A stretch of DNA of 64,000 nucleotides, taken from the NCBI RefSeq assembly GCF_002266435.3, contig NZ_CP029426.2, forward strand, positions 124,001-188,000, written 5' to 3'. Every line of letters begins with the position of its first letter. Position 1 is the first letter of the stretch. Made by a program: the position numbers and the translations under genes. This DNA comes from Bradyrhizobium amphicarpaeae (GTDB lineage: Bacteria > Pseudomonadota > Alphaproteobacteria > Rhizobiales > Xanthobacteraceae). The notes under the pieces are model-generated. The model saw only the letters and a list, made by a program, of their open reading frames with translations. It was not told where the DNA came from and did not search any database. Positions 47,040 through 58,432 of the stretch are shown one piece after another.

Positions 47040-47081
47040 CGTCATTCCGGGGCGCGCGTCAGCGCGAGCCCGGAATGACAC
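47040..47081. repeat. Hairpin repeat between pncA and grpE
   Basis: CGTCATTCCGGG and CCCGGAATGACACC are the arms, with an inner GCGCG/CGCGC stem. It is placed between convergent gene ends, where it may act as a bidirectional transcription block. Confidence 0.85.
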
Positions 47082-47086
47082 CAAAT

Positions 47087-47704
47087 TCAGTTGGCAGCGC
47101 CGCTCGACTCGTTGCTGTTCGCGGCCGGCGCGGGCTTCGCGCCGCCCTTGGCGACGCCGACCAGGGCCGGGCGCAACACGCGCTCGCCGATCGTGTAGCC
47201 GGCCTGCATGACCTGCACCACGGTGCCTGACGGCACCGACGCATCAGGCACCTCGTACATCGCCTGGTGGAAGTTCGGGTCGAACTTCTGGCCCTGCGGA
47301 TCCAGCTTCTTCACGCCGTGCTTTTCCAGCGCGCTGTGCAGCGAGCGCTCGGTGAGCTCGACACCCTCGATCAGCGCGGTCAGGCCGGGATCGGCCGTGG
47401 CGCGCGCCTCGGGCGGAACGGCATCGAGCGCGCGCTGGAGATTGTCGGCGATGTCGAGCACGTCGCGGGCAAAGCCGGTGATGCCGTAGAGGCGGGCGTC
47501 GGCGACCTCCTTGGTGGTGCGCTTGCGCAGATTCTCCATCTCGGCCAGCGTCCGCAGCATGCGGTCACGCGCCTCGGCGGCTTCCTTCTGCAACGTTTCG
47601 ACTGAGCCGGGCTCGGGATCGTCGGGCATGATGTAGGGTTTCGACACCACGGGCTCGCCGGTCGGCGGGGTCATATCGTCGGGTTGCCGGTCTCGATCGG
47701 TCAT
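47087..47704 (-). CDS. grpE: Nucleotide exchange factor GrpE
   Basis: GrpE releases ADP from DnaK. The 205-residue protein has the long helical N-terminus ([40 protein letters not shown]) and the beta-wing head with [20 protein letters not shown] and [20 protein letters not shown]. The end is Ala/Asn/Ser-rich. It follows hrcA on the minus strand after about 96 bases, the usual pairing. Confidence 0.96.
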   Translation of the reverse strand: MTDRDRQPDDMTPPTGEPVVSKPYIMPDDPEPGSVETLQKEAAEARDRMLRTLAEMENLRKRTTKEVADARLYGITGFARDVLDIADNLQRALDAVPPEARATADPGLTALIEGVELTERSLHSALEKHGVKKLDPQGQKFDPNFHQAMYEVPDASVPSGTVVQVMQAGYTIGERVLRPALVGVAKGGAKPAPAANSNESSGAAN

Positions 47705-47800
47705 CGGCTGTAATCTCGAACTCGTTTGCAGGGATTGTTGGCCCGGATATCGTGCCTAAGCCGACGAAAATCAAGCGCCCGTGATCGGATCAACCGCCGG

Positions 47801-48889
47801 TCAGCCTCCCAGCAGGCGACTGACGATGCGGGCGGCGTAGTCCACGGTCGGGATCACGCGGGCATAATTCAGCCGCGTCGGCCCGATCACGCCCAAAACG
47901 CCGACGATATGGCCGGCGGCATCCCGATAGGGCGAGATGATGGTGGAGGACCCCGACAGCGAAAACAGCTTGTTTTCGCTGCCGATGAAGATGCGCACGC
48001 CCTCGGCGGTCTCGGCGCGTCCCAGCAGGTCGATCACGCCGCGCTTGGTCTCGAGATCGTCGAACAAGAGCCGGACCCGCTCCAGATCCTCCAGCGCATG
48101 CAGATCCTCGAGCAGATTGGCGTGGCCGCGGACGATGAGCTGGCGGTCCTCGTTCTCGCCGCCGGACCAGCTGGCGATGCCGGCGGAAATCACCTTCTGT
48201 GCCAGCTGGTCGAGCTCGGCGCGGGCCTCTCCAAGCGCCGTCTCGAGCTCGAGCCTGGCCTCGGCCAGGGTACGGCCGCGGATGCGCGCATTGAGGAAAT
48301 TGCCGGCCTCGGTGATCGCCGAGGAGGGAACTCCAGGGGGCAGCGACAGCACGCGGTTTTCGACCTGGCCATCCTCGCCGACCAGGATCACCAACGCCTT
48401 TTCCGGTTCCAGGCGCACGAATTCGATGTGCTTCAGCCGCGCATTGGATTTCGGTGTCAGCACCACCGCGGCGGCGCGGGTCAAGCCCGAGAGCCGCGTC
48501 AGCGCCTGGTCCAGCGCCGCCTCGACCGAGTGCGCCTGGCCGACGGAGGTGAGCTGGCTCTGGATCGACTGCCGCTCGGCCTCGTTGAGGTCGCCGACCT
48601 GCATCAGGGCATCGACGAAGAAGCGCAGGCCGAGTTCCGTCGGCAGCCGGCCGGCGGAGGTGTGCGGCGCATAGATCAGGCCGAGCTGTTCCAGATCGGC
48701 CATGACGTTGCGGACCGAGGCCGGCGACAGCGGCATGGCGATCAGGCGCGAAATATTGCGCGAGCCCACGGGCTCACCGGTCGCGAGATAACTTTCGACA
48801 ATTTGACGAAAGATGTCGCGAGAACGCTCGTTGAGCTGAGCGAGGCCCGCGCGCGGCGCGATCAGATGGATCGGATCGTGATGGGCCAC
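47801..48889 (-). CDS. hrcA: Heat-inducible transcription repressor HrcA
   Basis: HrcA represses groESL (and sometimes dnaK) via CIRCE operators and is active only when GroEL is free. The 362-residue protein has the N-terminal winged helix ([62 protein letters not shown] region) and GAF-like C-terminal domain. No CIRCE element (TTAGCACTC-N9-GAGTGCTAA) is present around it or dnaK here. It is divergent from rph. Confidence 0.95.
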   Translation of the reverse strand: MAHHDPIHLIAPRAGLAQLNERSRDIFRQIVESYLATGEPVGSRNISRLIAMPLSPASVRNVMADLEQLGLIYAPHTSAGRLPTELGLRFFVDALMQVGDLNEAERQSIQSQLTSVGQAHSVEAALDQALTRLSGLTRAAAVVLTPKSNARLKHIEFVRLEPEKALVILVGEDGQVENRVLSLPPGVPSSAITEAGNFLNARIRGRTLAEARLELETALGEARAELDQLAQKVISAGIASWSGGENEDRQLIVRGHANLLEDLHALEDLERVRLLFDDLETKRGVIDLLGRAETAEGVRIFIGSENKLFSLSGSSTIISPYRDAAGHIVGVLGVIGPTRLNYARVIPTVDYAARIVSRLLGG

Positions 48890-49070
48890 AGACGGTAACT
48901 CCTGTCAGACGCACGTAATTTGTCCATCCGGGAGGGTTCTGACAAGCGCCGCGTTTGCAGGGCGGAAAACCAGGGGCGAAAAAGCCTTGTCCTTTCCCCT
49001 TGCCGCATACCCTCACCCCACCTACAAGCACCGCGAACAGCCCTTACCTGCGAGTTTTGGAGGATTTCCC

Positions 49071-49784
49071 ATGCGGCCAAGCCGCCGTGCGCCCGACGAA
49101 TTGCGCCCCGTGACGCTGGAGCGCGGCGTGGTCAAATACGCGGAAGGCTCCTGCCTGGTGAAATTCGGCGACACCCATGTGCTGGTCACCGCCACGCTGG
49201 AAGATCGCCTGCCGCCGTGGCTGAAGGGCCAGGGCCGCGGCTGGGTGACCGCAGAGTACGGCATGCTGCCGCGCGCGACCTCCGAACGCACCCGGCGCGA
49301 GGCCGCCGCCGGCAAGCAAAGCGGCCGCACCGTCGAGATCCAGCGCCTGATCGGCCGCTCGCTGCGTACCATCGTCGATCTCGAAGCGCTCGGTGAGCGC
49401 CAGATCACGGTCGATTGCGACGTGCTCCAGGCCGACGGCGGCACGCGTACGGCCTCGATCACAGGCGCCTGGGTCGCGCTCGCCGATTGCATCAGCTGGA
49501 TGAAGGCGCGCAACATGATCAAGGCCAACGTGATGCGCGACAACGTCGCCGCGATCTCCTGCGGCATCTACAACGGCGCGCCGGTGCTCGATCTCGACTA
49601 CGCCGAGGATTCGGAAGCCCAGACCGACGCCAATTTCGTCATGACCGGCGATGGCCGCATCATCGAGGTGCAGGGCACGGCGGAACGCGAGCCGTTCACG
49701 CAGGACGAGTTCCTGGCGCTGATGGCGCTGGCCCAGAAGGGCATCGCGCGTCTCGTGGACTTGCAGAAACTGGCTGTCGCGTAG
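49071..49784 (+). CDS. rph: Ribonuclease PH
   Basis: A phosphorolytic 3'-5' exoribonuclease that trims tRNA precursors. The 237-residue protein begins [20 protein letters not shown] and has [40 protein letters not shown] and [20 protein letters not shown]. The length is standard. ATG 49071 follows GGAGGA. It is the first gene of rph-rdgB-hemW on the plus strand. Confidence 0.96.
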   Translation: MRPSRRAPDELRPVTLERGVVKYAEGSCLVKFGDTHVLVTATLEDRLPPWLKGQGRGWVTAEYGMLPRATSERTRREAAAGKQSGRTVEIQRLIGRSLRTIVDLEALGERQITVDCDVLQADGGTRTASITGAWVALADCISWMKARNMIKANVMRDNVAAISCGIYNGAPVLDLDYAEDSEAQTDANFVMTGDGRIIEVQGTAEREPFTQDEFLALMALAQKGIARLVDLQKLAVA

Positions 49785-49795
49785 TCAATAGGCCC

Positions 49796-50431
49796 ATGCA
49801 CCGCCGAATCACCGGAAAGCTGGTCATCGCCACCCACAATCCCGGCAAGCTCGCCGAGATGAAGGAGCTGCTCGCGCCTTACGGCATCGAGGCGGTGTCC
49901 GCCGGTGAACTCGGCCTCGGCGAGCCCGACGAGACCGGCAACGATTTCCGCAGCAATGCCGCGATCAAGGCGATCGCGGCGGCGCAGGCGACCGGGCTTC
50001 CCGCCTTCGCCGATGATTCCGGAATTGTGGTCGACGCGCTCGACGGCGCGCCCGGAATCTACAGCGCGCGCTGGGCCGGCCCGACCAAGGATTTCAACGC
50101 GGCGATGGCGCAGATCGAGCGCCTGCTGCAGGAGCGCGGCGCGACCACACAGGACAAGCGCAAGGCGCATTTCGTCTCCGCGCTCTGCGTTGCCTGGCCC
50201 GACGATCATCTCGAGGAGGTCGAGGCGCGCGTCGACGGCACGCTGGTCTGGCCGCCACGCGGTACCGCCGGCTTCGGCTATGACCCGATGTTTTTGCCCG
50301 ACGGCCACAACCGTACCTTCGGCGAGATGGAAAGCATCGAGAAGCACGGCCTGCCCCCGCTCGGCCTCGGCCTCTCGCACCGCGCCCGCGCCTTCGTGAA
50401 ACTGGCGGAGATCTGCCTTGAGCCGCGCTAA
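49796..50431 (+). CDS. rdgB: XTP/dITP pyrophosphatase (HAM1/RdgB family)
   Basis: It removes ITP, dITP and XTP to prevent base misincorporation. The 211-residue protein has the phosphate loop [38 protein letters not shown] with the catalytic Asp residues, [20 protein letters not shown] and LSHRARAF near the end. ATG 49796 lies 11 bases after the rph stop, so the two are co-transcribed. Its stop overlaps the hemW start. Confidence 0.95.
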   Translation: MHRRITGKLVIATHNPGKLAEMKELLAPYGIEAVSAGELGLGEPDETGNDFRSNAAIKAIAAAQATGLPAFADDSGIVVDALDGAPGIYSARWAGPTKDFNAAMAQIERLLQERGATTQDKRKAHFVSALCVAWPDDHLEEVEARVDGTLVWPPRGTAGFGYDPMFLPDGHNRTFGEMESIEKHGLPPLGLGLSHRARAFVKLAEICLEPR

Positions 50432-51572
50432 CAAAGCTTTCGGCGTCTATGTGCACTGGCCGTTCTGCCTGTCAAAGTGCCCCTATTGCGATTTCAACAG
50501 CCACGTCCGCCACGCCGCGATCGACGAGGCGCGCTTCGCCTCCGCCTTCGCGCGCGAGATCGAAACCACCGCGCAGCGCGCGCCGGGCCGTGAGGTCAGC
50601 TCGATCTTCCTCGGCGGCGGCACGCCGTCGCTGATGCAGCCTTCAACCGTCGGCGCGGTGCTCGATGCCATCGGCAAGCACTGGACCGTCGCCGGCGACG
50701 TCGAAGTGACGCTTGAGGCGAATCCGACCAGCGTCGAAGCCACGCGCTTTGCCGGCTATCGCGCAGCCGGCGTCAACCGCGTCTCGCTCGGCGTGCAGGC
50801 GCTCGACGATGCCTCGCTGAAGGCGCTCGGCCGCATGCACAGTGCGCGCGAGGCGCTCGACGCTGTCGCGATCGCGCGCCGCTCGTTCGACCGCTATTCG
50901 TTCGACCTGATCTACGCCCGTCCCGACCAGACGCCGGCGATGTGGGCCGATGAACTTCGTCTCGCGATTGACGAGGCGGCCGAGCATCTGTCGCTCTATC
51001 AATTGACGATCGAGGAAGGCACGCCGTTCTTCGGCCTGCACCAGGCCGGCAAGCTGAAGACGCCGGACGAAGCGGTCGCGCGCGCGCTCTACGACGTCAC
51101 GCAGGAAACCTGCGACAAGCTCGGGCTGCCAGCCTACGAGATCTCCAATCACGCGCGGCGCGGCGCCGAGTGCCGGCACAATCTGGTCTATTGGCGCGGC
51201 GAGGAATATGCCGGCATCGGCCCGGGCGCCCATGGCCGGCTCGACATCGACGGCATCAGGCACGCCATCGCCACCGAGAAGCGTCCCGAGGCCTGGCTGA
51301 TGCGGGTCGAGACCAACGGCCATGGTGTCGTCACCGACGATCTCCTCAACAGCGAAGAGCGCGCCGACGAATTCTTGTTGATGGGATTGCGTTTGGCCGA
51401 GGGCATCGACCCCGAGCGCTACAAGGCTCTCTCCGGCCGCCCGCTCGACCCCAAGCGCATCGCGCTGCTGCGCGAGGAAGGCGCCATCACGGTCGATGCG
51501 ACGGGCCGCCTGCGCGTGACCAGCAGCGGATTTCCGGTGCTCGATGCGGTGGTCGCGGATCTGGCGGCGTAA
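50418..51572 (+). CDS. hemW: Heme chaperone / radical SAM protein HemW
   Basis: A 384-residue radical SAM protein of the HemN-like HemW type. The SAM cluster motif C-x3-C-x2-C is Cys17, Cys21, Cys24 ([13 protein letters not shown]), followed by [20 protein letters not shown] and [20 protein letters not shown]. HemW lacks the extra Cys that HemN uses in coproporphyrinogen oxidation and is now thought to insert heme into respiratory proteins. TTG 50418 starts inside rdgB (14 bp overlap); no ATG fits the conserved N-terminus. Confidence 0.93.
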   Translation: MSRANKAFGVYVHWPFCLSKCPYCDFNSHVRHAAIDEARFASAFAREIETTAQRAPGREVSSIFLGGGTPSLMQPSTVGAVLDAIGKHWTVAGDVEVTLEANPTSVEATRFAGYRAAGVNRVSLGVQALDDASLKALGRMHSAREALDAVAIARRSFDRYSFDLIYARPDQTPAMWADELRLAIDEAAEHLSLYQLTIEEGTPFFGLHQAGKLKTPDEAVARALYDVTQETCDKLGLPAYEISNHARRGAECRHNLVYWRGEEYAGIGPGAHGRLDIDGIRHAIATEKRPEAWLMRVETNGHGVVTDDLLNSEERADEFLLMGLRLAEGIDPERYKALSGRPLDPKRIALLREEGAITVDATGRLRVTSSGFPVLDAVVADLAA

Positions 51573-51580
51573 GCAGCTGT

Positions 51581-51670
51581 CGTAGGGTGGGCAAAGCGAA
51601 GCGTGCCCACGCATTTTTCTATCGAAAGAGATCGTGGGCACGGCGCAAGAGCGCCTTTGCCCACCCTTCC
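51581..51670. repeat. About 90-base palindromic repeat, family C copy 2
   Basis: CGTAGGGTGGGCAAAGCGAA then GCGTGCCCACG at the left pairs with CGTGGGCACGGCGCAAGAGC and CTTTGCCCACCCTTCCG at the right. The design matches 37334-37424, with some divergence in the middle. It lies between convergent hemW and the lipoprotein gene. Confidence 0.85.
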
Positions 51671-51685
51671 GCACCGTCGTCCGGA

Positions 51686-52918
51686 TTAAGCCCCAAAACT
51701 CTTCGGCGAGCCCGCGACCGCGACGCCGCCACCTTGCGTCACCTTCATCACCGCAAGTCCGCGCTCATTGGTTCCGTCGGCGCGGAAGCGGAACAGGCCG
51801 TCGATGCCGGCGAAGCCCGACGGATTGGTGAGCACGTCCGGCGAGAAGCGCGTGGTGCCTTGCGTACGCGCCAGCGCGGCGACGAGCGCGACCGCGTCAT
51901 AGGCCAGCGTCGCGGTGCGAATCGGCTCCGCGCCATATTTGGTGCGATAGCGGCCGGAGAACGCGCGAAAACCGGCTGGATCGGGCGCGGCGTAGAGGCC
52001 GCCCTGCAGGCTGGCATTGGCATAGACCCGCGGATTGTCCCACAGGCCAGTGCCGAGCAGCTGGATGTTGCGCAGATTCGCGCCTGCGGCTGTCATTGCA
52101 TCGGCGACCGACACCACGGCGTCGCCGTCATCGGCGATGAGCAGCGCGTCCGCGCTGCCGAGCTGCTGCGCCACGGTGCGCGCCGGCGTGGCGCGATCGG
52201 CGCCGTATTTCTCGAAGGCGACGATGCGCCCGCCGCGCCGCGGCACCGCGGCCTTCACGGCGGCCTCGACGACATTGCCATAGGCATTCTCGGGCACCAG
52301 CACGGCGACGGAGCGCTTTCCGATGCTGGCGGAATATTCGACGATGCGGTTGACGTCGGACTCCGGCAGGAAGGACAGCAGATAGACGCCGCGGCCGGAG
52401 ATGCTCGAATCGGTCGAGAACGCGATCACCGAAATGCCGCGCGTGCGCGCGACTTGCGCCACCGCCGGCACCGATTGCGCGAACAGTGGTCCCAGAATGA
52501 TCTCGGCGCCTTCGTCGACGGCCTGCTGCGCGGCCGCCTGCGCGCCTTGCGGGCTGCCATTGTCGTCCTTGATCAGCAGCTGGATGTTCGGGTTCTGAAA
52601 CTCCGCCAGCGCCATCTCGGCGGCGTTGCGCATGGATTGCGCGGCCAGGCCGGCATTGCCGGCGGCCGAGAGCGGCAGGATCACGGCGACCTTCACACCT
52701 CCGGTACCTGCGGTCGTCGCCTGCTGCGGGGGACCCGCCGGCTGGGCCGGCGGCGTCGAGCTCGAGAACGGGCTGGAAAACTGGCTCAGACTCTGCTGCA
52801 CGCCGGCGCAGGCCGACAGCAGGGGCGCGCCGAGCAGCAGGCCGAGCGCGCTCCGGCGGGTCGCCCCTGACATCAGGGACCCCGGAATGGGAGATTTTGG
52901 ATAACGCGGGCCCACCAT
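51686..52918 (-). CDS. Penicillin-binding protein activator (LpoA-like) lipoprotein
   Basis: A 410-residue periplasmic-binding-protein-like (type I, LivJ fold) lipoprotein: GGVKVAVILPLSAAGNAGLA, GAEIILGPLFAQSVPAVAQV, VIAFSTDSSISGRGVYLLSF and AVLVPENAYGNVVEAAVKAA. The lipobox is LLGAPLLSACAG, so Cys is lipidated and tethered. The LpoA-type domain activates PBP1a in enterobacteria; activity here is inferred. ATG 52918 (MVGPRYPK) is chosen; ATG 52873 (MSGATRRSALGLL) is an equally plausible lipoprotein start. It is divergent from rsmI. Confidence 0.85.
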   Translation of the reverse strand: MVGPRYPKSPIPGSLMSGATRRSALGLLLGAPLLSACAGVQQSLSQFSSPFSSSTPPAQPAGPPQQATTAGTGGVKVAVILPLSAAGNAGLAAQSMRNAAEMALAEFQNPNIQLLIKDDNGSPQGAQAAAQQAVDEGAEIILGPLFAQSVPAVAQVARTRGISVIAFSTDSSISGRGVYLLSFLPESDVNRIVEYSASIGKRSVAVLVPENAYGNVVEAAVKAAVPRRGGRIVAFEKYGADRATPARTVAQQLGSADALLIADDGDAVVSVADAMTAAGANLRNIQLLGTGLWDNPRVYANASLQGGLYAAPDPAGFRAFSGRYRTKYGAEPIRTATLAYDAVALVAALARTQGTTRFSPDVLTNPSGFAGIDGLFRFRADGTNERGLAVMKVTQGGGVAVAGSPKSFGA

Positions 52919-53270
52919 GGCAGCTTCTCTTCTGACCCGCCGGCGCCGGCCGGTCATGATACTCGTTCCACGACACAAGCCGCGGATTCAGGCATATTGT
53001 CGGCAAATAGTTAACCGAAACAAAAGGATAATAGCCGATTAACGCGGCCGCTTTCCGGTTCCAGCAGCTGTTTGCCCTCGCTCATTCAGCATCAAGGCGG
53101 CGTTTCGGTCGCGAATATGGCGCGAGAGCCCTCACTGCCTCTCGACGTGATCCTGGATCGATCACATTCCCGTCCGTTCCTCGCCCCTCACCTCGGTACG
53201 ATCTTTGGGCACGATCTTTTTCGGCGAGCCGGTTCCCAGCCCTACGGATCGTGCCTAAGTTGGCTTCATT
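52919..53270. other. Divergent intergenic region
   Basis: No gene or repeat was identified in this 352-base space between the lipoprotein gene and rsmI. It is AT-richer around 52990-53045 than its surroundings, as expected for promoter DNA serving both directions. No clear operator could be assigned. Confidence 0.5.
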
Positions 53271-54207
<937 letters not shown>

Positions 54208-54221
<14 letters not shown>

Positions 54222-54609
54222 GGTGCCGGCGGAACCGAAGGTCGCCTCGCCCGAGCGTGTCGCCGCGTTCCACACCGGCATCTCCGCGGAGAGTCGCGCA
54301 GCCGCCTATCTGATGGCCAAGGGCTACCGCATCCTCGCCAGGCGCTACCGCACCCCGCATGGCGAGATCGACATCGTGGCGCGCCGCCGCAATCTGATCG
54401 CCTTCGTCGAGGTCAAGGCGCGGGCCACGCTGGATGACGCCGCCTTCGCCGTGACGCCGCGCCAGCAGCAGCGCATCATCGACGCCGCGCAAGGCTGGCT
54501 CGCCGCGCATCCCGAGCATGCCGAATTCGAATTGCGATTCGACGCCATGCTGATTGCGCCGAAGCGACTTCCGCGCCATGTGTTGGCGGCATTCGACGCC
54601 TCGACCTGA
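54208..54609 (+). CDS. yraN: YraN/UPF0102 nuclease-fold protein
   Basis: A 133-residue protein of UPF0102, a restriction-endonuclease-like (PD-(D/E)XK) fold family: [20 protein letters not shown], then [20 protein letters not shown], with the metal Glu-x-Asp (GEID) and [18 protein letters not shown]. Function is not known with certainty. Its rsmI-overlapping start and the close gshB downstream form one operon. Confidence 0.92.
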
Positions 54610-54619
54610 AAGGCAGACC

Positions 54620-55564
54620 ATGAAACTGAACGTCGCCGTCCAGATGGACCCCATCGCCCGCATCAACATCAAGGGCGATTCCACCTTCGCGCTGCTGCTG
54701 GAGGCGCAGAAGCGCGGCCATGGCCTGTCTTATTACACGCCCGACAAGCTCTCGATGGTCGGCGAGGAGATCGTCGCTCCGGTTCAGCTCCTGACGGTGC
54801 GCGACGAGCCCGGCAACCACTTCACGCTCGGCGAGTCCAGGCGCGAGGCGCTGAACGGCTTTGACGTGGTGCTGCTGCGCCAGGACCCGCCGTTCGACCT
54901 CGCCTACATCACCTCGACGCATCTTCTGGAGCGCATCCATCCGAAGACGCTGGTGGTCAACGATCCCGCCTCGGTGCGCAACGCGCCGGAAAAGCTGTTC
55001 GTAATGAACTTTCCGCAACTGATGCCGCCGACCCTGATCTCGCGCGACCTCGACGAGATCAACGCCTTCCGCGACAAGCACGGTGCCGTCGTGATGAAGC
55101 CGCTGCACGGCCATGGCGGCGCGGCGGTGTTCCGCGTGATGCCGCAGGACATGAATTTCGGCTCGCTCTACGACATGTTCTCGGTGACGTTCAAGGAAGC
55201 GTGGGTGATCCAGCAATTCATCCCCGAGGTGAGGCACGGCGACAAGCGCATCATCCTGGTCAACGGCGAGTTCGCCGGCGCGGTCAACCGCGTGCCCGCC
55301 GCCGACGATCTTCGCTCCAACATGGTGCGCGGCGGCGCGGCGCAGGAGACCGAGCTCACCCCGCGCGAGCGCGAAATCTGTGCCACCGTAGGCCCGGCGC
55401 TGCGCGAGCGCGGCCTGCTGTTCGTCGGCATCGACGTCATCAACGGCAACCTCACCGAGATCAACGTGACCTCGCCGACCGGCATCCGCGCCATCGCGCG
55501 CCTCGGCGGGCCTGATGTTGCGGCGAAGGTCTGGGACGTGATCGAGCAGAAGCGGGCGAAGTAG
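54620..55564 (+). CDS. gshB: Glutathione synthetase
   Basis: GshB adds glycine to gamma-glutamylcysteine. The 314-residue ATP-grasp protein starts [20 protein letters not shown], contains [57 protein letters not shown] and [20 protein letters not shown], all GshB-specific. It starts 10 bases after the yraN stop. Confidence 0.97.
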   Translation: MKLNVAVQMDPIARINIKGDSTFALLLEAQKRGHGLSYYTPDKLSMVGEEIVAPVQLLTVRDEPGNHFTLGESRREALNGFDVVLLRQDPPFDLAYITSTHLLERIHPKTLVVNDPASVRNAPEKLFVMNFPQLMPPTLISRDLDEINAFRDKHGAVVMKPLHGHGGAAVFRVMPQDMNFGSLYDMFSVTFKEAWVIQQFIPEVRHGDKRIILVNGEFAGAVNRVPAADDLRSNMVRGGAAQETELTPREREICATVGPALRERGLLFVGIDVINGNLTEINVTSPTGIRAIARLGGPDVAAKVWDVIEQKRAK

Positions 55565-55598
55565 GAACTTTAGGGCCCGCCGCCACCAATCTGTCGCC

Positions 55599-55732
55599 GT
55601 CGTCCTGAGGTGGCCGCTTCTTCAGCGGCCCTCGAAGGACGACAGCCCGGCTGCTGCCCCATTGGGGCGTCCATCCTTCGAGGCTCGCCTTGCGATGCGT
55701 TGCATCGCAAGGCTCACACCTCAGGATGACGG
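55599..55732. repeat. Long palindromic repeat downstream of gshB
   Basis: Outer inverted segments CGTCGTCCTGAGGTGGCCGC and CACACCTCAGGATGACGG enclose two local hairpins: GGCCGCTTCTTCAGCGGCC and GCCTTGCGATGCGTTGCATC then GCAAGGC. CCTCGAAGGACGAC and CATCCTTCGAGG also pair. The remainder of the 460-base gap to 56024 holds only presumed promoter DNA for cpaB. Confidence 0.85.
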
Positions 55733-56024
55733 ATCGCCACCGTCGTTGCTTCGGTTTCTTCGCCGTGACGGCTGGTCTTCACATCACTAACCACCCATTC
55801 ACCATGACGCCCGGCGCTTCATTCGATCGCAGGAGCCGGCCCGCGTGAATCTACGGGGCCGCTGGCCGAGACAATAACGCCTCGTTCACCATCTGCCGAG
55901 AACCAGCATCGCAGCCGGCCGGCGCGTTCCGCCTCGCAACACCCCTTATACTTTTACTCCCTACTCATCGACACGGGGGAACACGCCAAGTGCGGTTCGA
56001 GTGCCCCGCGTATGAGTAAAGCGT

Positions 56025-56852
56025 ATGAACACCGCACGCATCGTCGTTCTCGTCATCGCGCTGGGCGCCGGCGGCGTCGCGGCCTATCTGGCGAGCGGCT
56101 TCGACAACAAGCCCGCACCCGTCCTGCCTGTCGCCGAGAAGCTGCCGACCGTCGAAGTGCTCGTCGCCAAGTCCGACATCGGGCTCGGGCAGGCCGTGAA
56201 GCCCGAGGACCTGCAATGGCAAGCCTGGCCGGCAGCGACCGCGAGCAGCGCCTTCATCCGCCGCGACAGCAGGCCCGAGGCGCAGAGCCAGATCGCCGGC
56301 TCGATCGCCCGCGTGCCCCTGATGCAGGGCGAGCCGATCCGCGAGCAGAAGCTGGTCAAGGCCGACGGCTCCGGCTTCATGGCTGCGATCCTGCCCGCCG
56401 GGATGCGCGCCGTTTCCACCGAGATTTCAGCCGAGACCGCCGCCGGCGGCTTCATCCTTCCGAATGACCGCGTCGACATCGTCCTGACCCGCCGCCTGAA
56501 GAACCCCGACGGCGCCAACAACAATAATGGTCCGACCGGCGGCAACGACCTCGTCCTGTCCGAGGTCCTCCTGACCAATATCCGCGTGCTCGCGATCGAT
56601 CAGGCGCCAAAGGAGAAAGACGGCCAGAACGCCGTCGTCGGCAAGACCGTCACGCTCGAACTCAAGCCGGAACAGGTCGCCACGCTCTCGGTCGGCCGCC
56701 AGGCCGGCACACTCACGCTCGCGCTGCGCAGCATCGCCGACGCCAACGCGATCGAGCTCTCGGCCGAAGATTTGGCGGCGAAGCGCTCGGGCGGCGGCGT
56801 GAACGTAATCCGTTATGGCGTGCAGGCAAGGCAACTGACGTCACAGAAGTGA
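56025..56852 (+). CDS. cpaB: Flp/Tad pilus assembly protein CpaB (RcpC-like)
   Basis: A 275-residue periplasmic pilus-assembly protein with an N-terminal anchor (residues 4-24, ARIVVLVIALGAGGVAAYLA), an SAF/beta-clip domain (VEVLVAKSDIGLGQAVKPED, LQWQAWP, VPLMQGEPIREQKL) and the CpaB/RcpC domain (AVSTEISAETAAGGFILPND, VDIVLTRRLK). It is the first gene of cpaBCDE. Prepilin and peptidase genes are not beside it. Confidence 0.93.
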   Translation: MNTARIVVLVIALGAGGVAAYLASGFDNKPAPVLPVAEKLPTVEVLVAKSDIGLGQAVKPEDLQWQAWPAATASSAFIRRDSRPEAQSQIAGSIARVPLMQGEPIREQKLVKADGSGFMAAILPAGMRAVSTEISAETAAGGFILPNDRVDIVLTRRLKNPDGANNNNGPTGGNDLVLSEVLLTNIRVLAIDQAPKEKDGQNAVVGKTVTLELKPEQVATLSVGRQAGTLTLALRSIADANAIELSAEDLAAKRSGGGVNVIRYGVQARQLTSQK

Positions 56853-56865
56853 TGATGGGGATACA

Positions 56866-58383
56866 ATGAACGACGGGGAAGATCGGACCGGCCTGCGCCT
56901 TCGGGGGAAGCGCACGCGCTCGTTCTGGACGAGGACGATGCTGTTGCTAGGGCTGCTCGCAGCCCCCGACCTCGTCAGCGCCGCGGATGCGCCGGTGGGC
57001 GACCAGGCGCCGATGCAGGCACCGGATCTCGGCGTGTCGTCGGTCGCGACCATCGCACCGGCGAGGACTCGTTTTCTCTCGCTTGGCGTCGGCAAATCCG
57101 TCGTCATCGACCTGCCGCGCGAGGTCAAGGACGTGCTGGTGGCAGATCCCAAGATCGCCAATGCAGTCATCCGCTCGGCGCAGCGCGCCTATATCATCGG
57201 CGGTCAGGTCGGCCAGACCAACGTCGTTTTCTTCACCGCAGACGGCCAGCAGGTCGCCGCCTATGACATCGCAGTGAAGCGCGACCTCAACGGCATGCGC
57301 GCGGCCCTGCGCCAGTCGCTGCCGGGCGTTCAGATCGAAGGCGTCGGCGACAGCGTGATGCTGACCGGATCGGTGTCGAGCCCGGTCGAGGCCCAGCAGG
57401 CCGGCGACGTCGCCGCAAAACTGGTCGGCGGTTCGGACAAGGTCGTCAACAACATCGTCGTGCGCGGCCGCGACCAGGTGATGCTCAAGGTCGTCGTCGG
57501 CGAAGTGCGCCGCGACATCGTCAAGCAGCTCGGCGTCGATCTCAGCGCCAGCCTGAACGCCGGCACCGCGGTGGTGAATTTCAACAATTCCAACCCGTTC
57601 TCGGTCTCGGGCGGGCCGATCGTCGGCAGCAACGGGCTCGGCCTCGGCGGCATCACCAAGGGCGTCGCCACCGTCAACGCGACCATGCGCGCGATGGAAA
57701 GCGCCGGCGTCATGCGCACGCTCGCCGAACCGAGCCTGACCGCGATCTCGGGCGAATCCGCCACCTTCATCGCCGGCGGCGAATTCCCGATTCCGGCAGG
57801 CTATTCCTGCGATCCCGTCACCCACGTCTGTACCACCCAGATCACCTACAAGAAGTTCGGCATCTCGCTGAACTTCACCCCGGTCGTGCTCAGCGAAGGC
57901 CGCATCAGCCTGCGCGTGATGACCGAGGTCTCGGAGCTGTCGAATACGAATTCGATCACCTTGACGCAGGCGGTGTCCTCGACCTCGAGCAACTCGATCA
58001 CCATCCCCTCGATCCAGACCCGCCGCGCCGAGACGACGCTGGAGATTCCCTCCGGCGGCTCGATGGCGATGGCCGGCCTGATCCAGCAGCAGACCAAGCA
58101 GGCGATCAACGGCCTTCCCGGCATCGACCAGGTGCCGATCATCGGCGCGCTGTTCCGCAGCCAGGACTTCGTCAACAACGAGACCGAACTGATGGTGATC
58201 GTGACGCCCTATGTGGTGCGCGCGGTCGCCCAGAAAGAATTGGCGCGGCCCGACGACGGCTTCGCGCCGGCCTCGGACGCGCAGACCGCACTGCTCGGCC
58301 GCATGAACCGCCTCTATGGCGTCGCGCGCCGCGTCGATCCGATCGCCGGCACGCCGGGCGATTTCGGCTTCATCATCGACTGA
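56866..58383 (+). CDS. cpaC: Tad pilus secretin CpaC
   Basis: The 505-residue outer-membrane channel of the Tad pilus. It has a signal peptide (WTRTMLLLGLLAAPDLVSA), N-terminal pilus-associated domain (LGVGKSVVIDLPREVKDVLV), a BON-like region (VEGVGDSVMLTGSVSSPVEA type) and the secretin domain: VNNIVVRGRDQVMLKVVVGE, LAEPSLTAISGESATFIAGG and IPSIQTRRAETTLEIPSGGS. ATG 56866 lies 13 bases after the cpaB stop. Confidence 0.95.
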   Translation: MNDGEDRTGLRLRGKRTRSFWTRTMLLLGLLAAPDLVSAADAPVGDQAPMQAPDLGVSSVATIAPARTRFLSLGVGKSVVIDLPREVKDVLVADPKIANAVIRSAQRAYIIGGQVGQTNVVFFTADGQQVAAYDIAVKRDLNGMRAALRQSLPGVQIEGVGDSVMLTGSVSSPVEAQQAGDVAAKLVGGSDKVVNNIVVRGRDQVMLKVVVGEVRRDIVKQLGVDLSASLNAGTAVVNFNNSNPFSVSGGPIVGSNGLGLGGITKGVATVNATMRAMESAGVMRTLAEPSLTAISGESATFIAGGEFPIPAGYSCDPVTHVCTTQITYKKFGISLNFTPVVLSEGRISLRVMTEVSELSNTNSITLTQAVSSTSSNSITIPSIQTRRAETTLEIPSGGSMAMAGLIQQQTKQAINGLPGIDQVPIIGALFRSQDFVNNETELMVIVTPYVVRAVAQKELARPDDGFAPASDAQTALLGRMNRLYGVARRVDPIAGTPGDFGFIID

Positions 58384-58432
58384 GGCGAACGGACGGCCGG
58401 GGAACGGGAATCGGGCAAGAGGGGACCAGGCG

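Noticed and set aside
48890..49070. CIRCE operator in the hrcA-rph gap
   Set aside because: No TTAGCACTC-N9-GAGTGCTAA sequence, even imperfect, could be found in this gap or upstream of dnaK.
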